DNA of 9,479 nucleotides, taken from Planctomycetaceae bacterium. GTDB taxonomy: Bacteria > Planctomycetota > Planctomycetia > Pirellulales > JAEUIK01. Each line of letters starts with the position of its first letter. The stretch's first letter is position 1. A model generated the notes under the pieces. That model had not been told where the DNA came from. It ran no database searches and saw only the letters and a program-made list of their open reading frames with translations. Made by a program: the position numbers and the translations under genes. The stretch spans positions 1 to 9,479 of the forward strand of contig WGDQ01000472.1 of NCBI GenBank assembly GCA_015493185.1, read 5' to 3'. Of this stretch, positions 6,159-9,479 are shown in pieces.

Positions 6159-6714
6159 ACGGTGCGTGGAGAATTGGCATCGCCACCCACGGGGGAGGCA
6201 AAATCGATCGGCCCGAACCGGTTGGTCGCAAACATATCCGAGTTCGAGGATATGAAGTCGCCAGACGGTGCTGAGTCGACGGTTTTCGACCGCTGATAGC
6301 CGGAATGTTTCCGTAGCAACCGAGCGGTGCTAAACGCCGCTGTCGGTTCACCGCATTAATTCGGGGCCGATCGCGCAGCGAGTTGCCTCAGGCTGTCGCG
6401 AGTGTGTTCTTTCATTACGTTGTCGCCGGCCCGTGAACCCAACCCGTCAATGGAGTTGTTGAGCCGCTCTCCCTGTGGTCGAGATATCAAGATAACGAGA
6501 CAACGGCGGCACAAAAGAAAGAAGCGGAGCGACGGCACGCACCGTCGATTCGTTCTGTTTCCGCTCCAGACGGTCCATCGAAGAAACGGCCGACCGAAAC
6601 CAAACACGGCCCGTCCCGATCAGCTTCGATCGGGGAGGGGCGTTTTTTTGCGCCTTTGCGCAGAAGGCATGGCCGCCGCGGGTCCTATTCGAGCCGGTGG
6701 CGGAAGGGGGCGGC
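6159..6714 (+). other. Convergent gap with stem-loops ahead of a terminator; candidate structured RNA
   Basis: No gene is supported in this gap between convergent genes. On the plus strand it contains successive hairpins: 6233-6254 (CATATCC/GGATATG), 6318-6348 (AACCGA/TCGGTT enclosing GCGG/CCGC), 6371-6401 (TCGCG-CAG/CTG-CGCGA with one bulge) and 6526-6567 (GGAGCG/CGCTCC enclosing ACGG/CCGT), then the intrinsic terminator at 6609-6649. The order suggests either a 500-base structured 3' UTR of the HTH/zinc-ribbon gene or an independent small RNA ending at about 6649. No known RNA family (6S, tmRNA, RNase P, SRP) is recognised from conserved motifs. Confidence 0.35.
6609..6649 (+). terminator. 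Intrinsic terminator, plus strand
   Basis: CCCGATC (6615-6621) pairs perfectly with GATCGGG (6628-6634) around a 6-base loop. An outer GCCC/GGGC (6609-6612 with 6638-6641) extends the stem past a small internal loop. One G and seven T follow (6643-6649). On the minus strand the stem is not followed by T, so it works for plus-strand transcripts only. No plus-strand gene ends within 450 bases, which is why a non-coding transcript is suspected. Confidence 0.8.
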
Positions 6715-6716
6715 TC
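6691..6716 (-). other. Stem-loop overlapping the stop codon of the propeller gene
   Basis: GAGCCG and CGGCTC pair perfectly around a 14-base loop. Read on the minus strand the stem begins inside the TGA stop codon (6717-6715). No T-run follows. It may protect or define the mRNA end. Confidence 0.3.
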
Positions 6717-7815
6717 AGCGACGTTTGGAAACAGGACGGAACTTCTGCGCCCGCTCGCCATAAATATCGCCCACATAAAGATTGCCCATCGCATCGCGAG
6801 CAATGCAGTGGATGCCGATCGCTTCGCCCGGTTTCAGCGTTTCTTTGCTCTTGCCCAAGGGAATGGCCCACAGTTGCCGTGCCCGACCGTCAGGCGAGAA
6901 ACGCATGAAAATCTGGTCTTTATATTCCGGGTATTTGCCATGCCGGAACCACCAATGGGGCGATGACCCGCAAACCCAAATCTGGTCGTCGTGGCTGATC
7001 GAAATACCCCAAGGCATAATCAGGTTGTCCCACACGTCGAGCACGCGTCCCTGCTGATCGAACACCTGAATGCGCCCGCTGTTTCGATCGGCCACATACA
7101 GGCGTCCGGCCGAGTCGAGCGCGATCGCGTGAGGCAAGATGAACTGCCCGGGCTGCGAACCGTACTGGCCCCACGCCTTGACGAATCGCCCCTGCGCATC
7201 GAAGTGAACCACACGGCGGTTGCCGTAACCATCGGTCACAAAAATATCGCCCTCGGGCGTGATGGCCATATCGGTCGGCCGGTTGAAATGGCCCGCGTCT
7301 TCACCCGCTTCGCCGGGCGTGCCCAGTCGCATGAGCAGTTTGCCGTCGGGCGAGTATTTCTCGACCACATGACGACCGAAGTCAGCCAGCCAAACGTTGC
7401 CTTCGTGGTCGATGCGCAATTGGTGCGGGTCGACAAAACGTCCCTTACCCCACGTTTTCACAAACGCCCCATCGACCGTATATACCTGCACCGGGTCGGG
7501 GCCTTTCTTGAAAAGCCACACCTGATCGTGAGCATCTACGGCAATGCCCGACACCCAACCCGCGGCACTTACATGTTCGGGCCGTTGCGGCCACTCGGGC
7601 ACAACGTCGTATTCGATAACCACCGGATCGCGAGCGTAACCGGGCGATTGAGCCACGGCCGAACGGTTTGTTGCCAGCGGCGCGGATACGGCCAACACGA
7701 CGAGCAGACCGCAACCGCAGCGCGACACCGCGCCGGTCCGACCGCCAACCACACCGTGCCGCGGCCAGACCGCACCGAGAACTTTTTTCGAAAGGCATGC
7801 CACGAGGGATCGCAT
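6715..7815 (-). CDS. Secreted six-bladed beta-propeller, peptidyl-alpha-hydroxyglycine alpha-amidating lyase (PAL) family
   Basis: A 366-residue protein with an export signal (hydrophobic 36-48, likely cleavage after AVA at 53-55) and a beta-propeller of NHL-type repeats at about 129-153, 179-205, 226-252, 267-282 and 331-359. The blades follow the catalytic PAL domain closely: DPHQLRIDHEGNVWLADF (129-146), RPTDMAI..DGYGNRRVVHF (179-205), LPHAIAL..VADRNSGRIQVF (227-252) and GIHCIARDAMGNLYVGD (334-350). His131, His229 and His336 line up with the three zinc histidines of rat PAL, Tyr197 and Arg243 with catalytic Tyr654 and Arg706. The usual FHRG arginine is FKKG here, and the Met and Asp around the third His are Gly and Cys. 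No monooxygenase partner is present. It may be a zinc lyase on another substrate or a binding protein. GAGGAG 7 bases upstream fixes the start; it is second in a two-gene unit. Confidence 0.9.
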   Translation of the reverse strand: MRSLVACLSKKVLGAVWPRHGVVGGRTGAVSRCGCGLLVVLAVSAPLATNRSAVAQSPGYARDPVVIEYDVVPEWPQRPEHVSAAGWVSGIAVDAHDQVWLFKKGPDPVQVYTVDGAFVKTWGKGRFVDPHQLRIDHEGNVWLADFGRHVVEKYSPDGKLLMRLGTPGEAGEDAGHFNRPTDMAITPEGDIFVTDGYGNRRVVHFDAQGRFVKAWGQYGSQPGQFILPHAIALDSAGRLYVADRNSGRIQVFDQQGRVLDVWDNLIMPWGISISHDDQIWVCGSSPHWWFRHGKYPEYKDQIFMRFSPDGRARQLWAIPLGKSKETLKPGEAIGIHCIARDAMGNLYVGDIYGERAQKFRPVSKRR

Positions 7816-7822
7816 CGACTCG

Positions 7823-7828
7823 CTCCTC
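7823..7828 (-). promoter_or_regulatory. Ribosome binding site of the propeller gene
   Basis: GAGGAG ends 7 bases before the ATG at 7815 and overlaps the TGA stop of the upstream 89-residue gene, so the two genes are probably translationally coupled. It also rules out the in-frame upstream starts reaching to 7992. Confidence 0.8.
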
Positions 7829-8096
7829 AAAGATCGCCCATAGGTTGTTGCTGACCGGGAGTGGCCCAATCTTGCCAGATACGCCAGAAGGGCGGCAGCG
7901 CATCTTCGCCGTAGACGAGCCGTGCCTGCTCGAACAATTCCCCCATCGGCCGACCTGTCCACCGGTCGAGCGATTCGCCGGCCGCCTGACAAAGCGCTTC
8001 AACAGCCTCGAGCTGCGCGCGGGCAGCCGAGGCGGGATCGAAAGGCTCGTTCCACAAATCGGGGTCGAAATCGGACGGGAACATCGGCAGCGACAT
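7827..8096 (-). CDS. 89-residue protein of unknown function, paired with the PAL-like gene
   Basis: I do not recognise this protein. It is acidic, has no signal peptide or membrane segment, and is rich in Trp (16, 46, 71, 75, 78). It reads as a Pro/Asp-rich N-terminal tail (MFPSDFDPDLWNEPFDP, 5-21) followed by a likely helical region (22-65) and an aromatic segment (PPFWRIWQDW, 68-77). The ATG at 8096 was chosen because AAAGG lies about 10 bases upstream and because the alternative start at 8198 would lie inside the intrinsic terminator at 8179-8204. Its stop overlaps the ribosome site of the propeller gene, with 11 bases between the coding regions, so the two form one transcription unit. That suggests a linked task, yet this product appears cytoplasmic while the propeller is exported. 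Confidence 0.72.
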   Translation of the reverse strand: MSLPMFPSDFDPDLWNEPFDPASAARAQLEAVEALCQAAGESLDRWTGRPMGELFEQARLVYGEDALPPFWRIWQDWATPGQQQPMGDL

Positions 8097-8178
8097 CGGG
8101 TGTGACCTTTGCGTGGAATTCGATTGGAATTGCAGAAGAAGCAGACGGTAAACCATCTGGCCGGCGCGTTCAATCAAC

Positions 8179-8204
8179 AAAAAAACGGCGCTGCGCAACG
8201 CGCC
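8179..8204 (-). terminator. Intrinsic terminator, minus strand
   Basis: Read on the minus strand: GGCGC (8204-8200), 8-base loop, GCGCC (8191-8187), one G, then seven T (8185-8179). It lies 233 bases downstream of the nucleoside hydrolase stop and 83 bases upstream of the 89-residue gene. It most simply ends the hydrolase transcript; an attenuator in the next leader is the alternative. Confidence 0.7.
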
Positions 8205-8221
8205 CGGCTCTTTTCACGAAG

Positions 8222-8240
8222 GCGGACCGCGACGGTCCGC
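8222..8240. other. 8-bp perfect stem-loop
   Basis: GCGGACCG (8222-8229), loop CGA, CGGTCCGC (8233-8240). It lies 18 bases upstream of the terminator in the minus direction. No T-run adjoins it on either strand. Together with the terminator it may form the structured end of the hydrolase mRNA. Confidence 0.4.
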
Positions 8241-8437
8241 GTCGTCAAACGCACATCTCAGGTCCCGAGCCCCAACGCCACGCGGCCCACGCGATTTTTA
8301 TCCACCGCCCTTCGCTTGGCTTGTTGCATGGCTTCAAACCGAGGGAGGGCCGACCACCACTGGTTCGGCTTTGAGACCGTTGTTGTTTCTTTAACGAACG
8401 CCTGCCAGCTTTATCAACAAGCGCCGGGCACTCCCGA

Positions 8438-9479
8438 CTAGCCGTCAGATTCAGCGGCCGCTCTCTGGTCGTGCGGCACCGCCGGCGCGTCGCTTTCGTC
8501 CGGCAGGTCGGATGCTGCCGGGGCAACCGTATCGGCATCGGATGCGTCACATCCGGCCAACCGCCGCAGAATCAACTGCTTCAGTCCGGGCTTCGGCTCA
8601 TAACAATACAGTATCTCACGGTCGTTGTCGTCGCACGGCTCGACCAGAAGATACGGTTTTGTCGGTGGTGGTCCTTTGTGGCCTGGCAAAACTCGGTCGT
8701 CAGGACCGCGCTCGATCCACGCCCGCACACGCATGGAGCGCACCCATTGCGGATGGGTAAGCCACGCGGCAGCCAGCGTGTCGAAGGGATTGAAGCCGCG
8801 CGACGTGATGCGCTTTTCCCACATCGAAATCCAATACTCGGACGTGCTGGCAATCCAGCGGCCCGACTCGCCCGTTGTGCGCAACCAGCGGAGGTCGTCT
8901 CGCGTGATCCACACCTGCGACGACACTTCCCACGGCGCGAACACCAGCGGAATCGAGCAGTCGAGAATCACCTGCATCGCTGCCGGATCCTTCTCGAAGT
9001 TGAAGTCGCGGTGCGGCAATCGTTGTTTTTCTCCGCCTTCGAATCGTTGCCCCGGCCGACGGCCGGCCACCATCACAATACGACGGATGCGTTGGCTCGC
9101 CTCTGGGTGGCGCTTCAGCAGCGTCGCAACATTCGTTACCGGGCCAACGGCCAGAATCGTGAGCGGCGTTTTTTGTAGCGCGGCAAACAGGGCCTGCACG
9201 GCGGGCGTATCGGCGCCCAAGGAATCGGGCCCGGCGGCCCCCGGAAACACGCCCAGGCCCGGCGGCCCGAAACGTTTTGTGATGTCGCGCGCGATAGGAA
9301 CGGCCCGTTCGAGCGTCGTATTGCCAAACACCACGCTGATGCCGTGAATCCGCAGTTCCGGCGAATGGAAACATTGGATCAGCATCAGGCCGTCGTCGAC
9401 GTCGGAGAAGCCGGTTGCCGTGTCGACGTCGATCCAAACATCAATCGGTCGTGTGTGCGGCGGCTGATCGGCCCACGCA
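8438..9479 (-). CDS. Nucleoside hydrolase (IunH/RihA-like fold), N-terminus off the window
   Basis: The frame is open to the right edge, so the start is missing; 346 residues are visible and an internal ATG at 9385 is not the start, since the metal-binding motif lies before it. Visible residues 17-29 (DVDTATGFSDVDD) correspond to the calcium-binding DxDPxxDD motif with a few inserted residues. Further family motifs: VFGNTTLERA (visible 50-59), ILAVGPVTNVATLL (108-121), IVMVAG (134-139) and DFNFEKDPAAMQVIL (158-172). The final motif, normally H-D with catalytic His and metal-binding Asp, is F-D here (visible 232-233, bases 8785-8780). The family hydrolyses N-glycosidic bonds of ribonucleosides. 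The last 35 residues are an acidic, Ala/Asp/Pro-rich, probably disordered tail. AWA before DQPP at the edge would suit a signal-peptide cleavage site, hinting at export. Confidence 0.9.
   Translation of the reverse strand, partial: AWADQPPHTRPIDVWIDVDTATGFSDVDDGLMLIQCFHSPELRIHGISVVFGNTTLERAVPIARDITKRFGPPGLGVFPGAAGPDSLGADTPAVQALFAALQKTPLTILAVGPVTNVATLLKRHPEASQRIRRIVMVAGRRPGQRFEGGEKQRLPHRDFNFEKDPAAMQVILDCSIPLVFAPWEVSSQVWITRDDLRWLRTTGESGRWIASTSEYWISMWEKRITSRGFNPFDTLAAAWLTHPQWVRSMRVRAWIERGPDDRVLPGHKGPPPTKPYLLVEPCDDNDREILYCYEPKPGLKQLILRRLAGCDASDADTVAPAASDLPDESDAPAVPHDQRAAAESDG

Larger units (their letters stand above)
8097..8437 (-). promoter_or_regulatory. Intergenic region between nucleoside hydrolase and the two-gene unit
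   Basis: No gene is supported here. It holds a small hairpin next to the hydrolase stop (8425-8436, CGGG/CCCG), a strong 8-bp hairpin at 8222-8240 and the intrinsic terminator at 8179-8204. The promoter of the 89-residue/PAL-like unit must lie either between the terminator and 8097 (about 80 bases) or further up, in which case the terminator would sit in its leader. No clear -35/-10 pair was found. Confidence 0.45.

Noticed and set aside
6233..6254. A possible tRNA T-arm (GTTCGA within a stem)
   Set aside because: The loop is 8 bases and no acceptor, anticodon or D arm can be fitted around it.
6402..6908. A 168-residue plus-strand frame in the convergent gap
   Set aside because: It runs through the intrinsic terminator at 6609-6649 and into the PAL-like gene antisense.
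8097..8198. A start at 8198 for the 89-residue gene
   Set aside because: The added 34 residues would be encoded by the terminator hairpin and its T-run; the ATG at 8096 has a better-placed ribosome site.

Overview
The window looks like chromosomal DNA from a planctomycete, most likely of the Pirellulales type. The inference rests on GC-rich sequence, widely spaced genes with large non-coding gaps, and the gene content: a DUF1003 membrane protein with an N-terminal Cys-pair domain, a ThuA-like secreted protein, a secreted PAL/NHL-type beta-propeller, a nucleoside hydrolase and a BD-FAE-type esterase. No rRNA, tRNA, CRISPR array, transposase or phage gene was found. This appears to be ordinary chromosome rather than an obvious island.

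Layout: 1-244 is non-coding with hairpins. A secreted alpha/beta-hydrolase lies on the minus strand (245-1180). Across a divergent 420-base control region starts a run of four plus-strand genes: DUF1003 membrane protein (1601-2308), histidine phosphatase (2747-3463), ThuA-like secreted protein (3758-4876) and a small helix-turn-helix/zinc-ribbon protein (5798-6142). Gaps of 294 to 921 bases separate them, so each probably has its own promoter. A convergent 572-base gap follows, holding several stem-loops and a strong plus-strand intrinsic terminator (6609-6649). The rest reads on the minus strand: a nucleoside hydrolase whose N-terminus lies off the right edge (8438-9479), an intrinsic terminator (8179-8204), then a two-gene unit of an 89-residue unknown protein (7827-8096) and the PAL-like beta-propeller (6715-7815), separated by 11 bases.

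No single pathway links the genes firmly. Several products look exported (esterase, ThuA-like, PAL-like propeller, perhaps the nucleoside hydrolase). That fits the periplasmic degradation of sugars, esters and nucleosides known from planctomycetes, but this is inference. The most unusual signals are: a 26-base hairpin repeat present twice with a compensatory base-pair change; a structured non-coding stretch ending in a canonical terminator; a PAL-like protein that keeps the three zinc histidines but not all catalytic residues; a nucleoside hydrolase with Phe in place of the usual His of the HD motif; and the uncharacterised HTH/zinc-ribbon protein, which may be translated from a leaderless mRNA.
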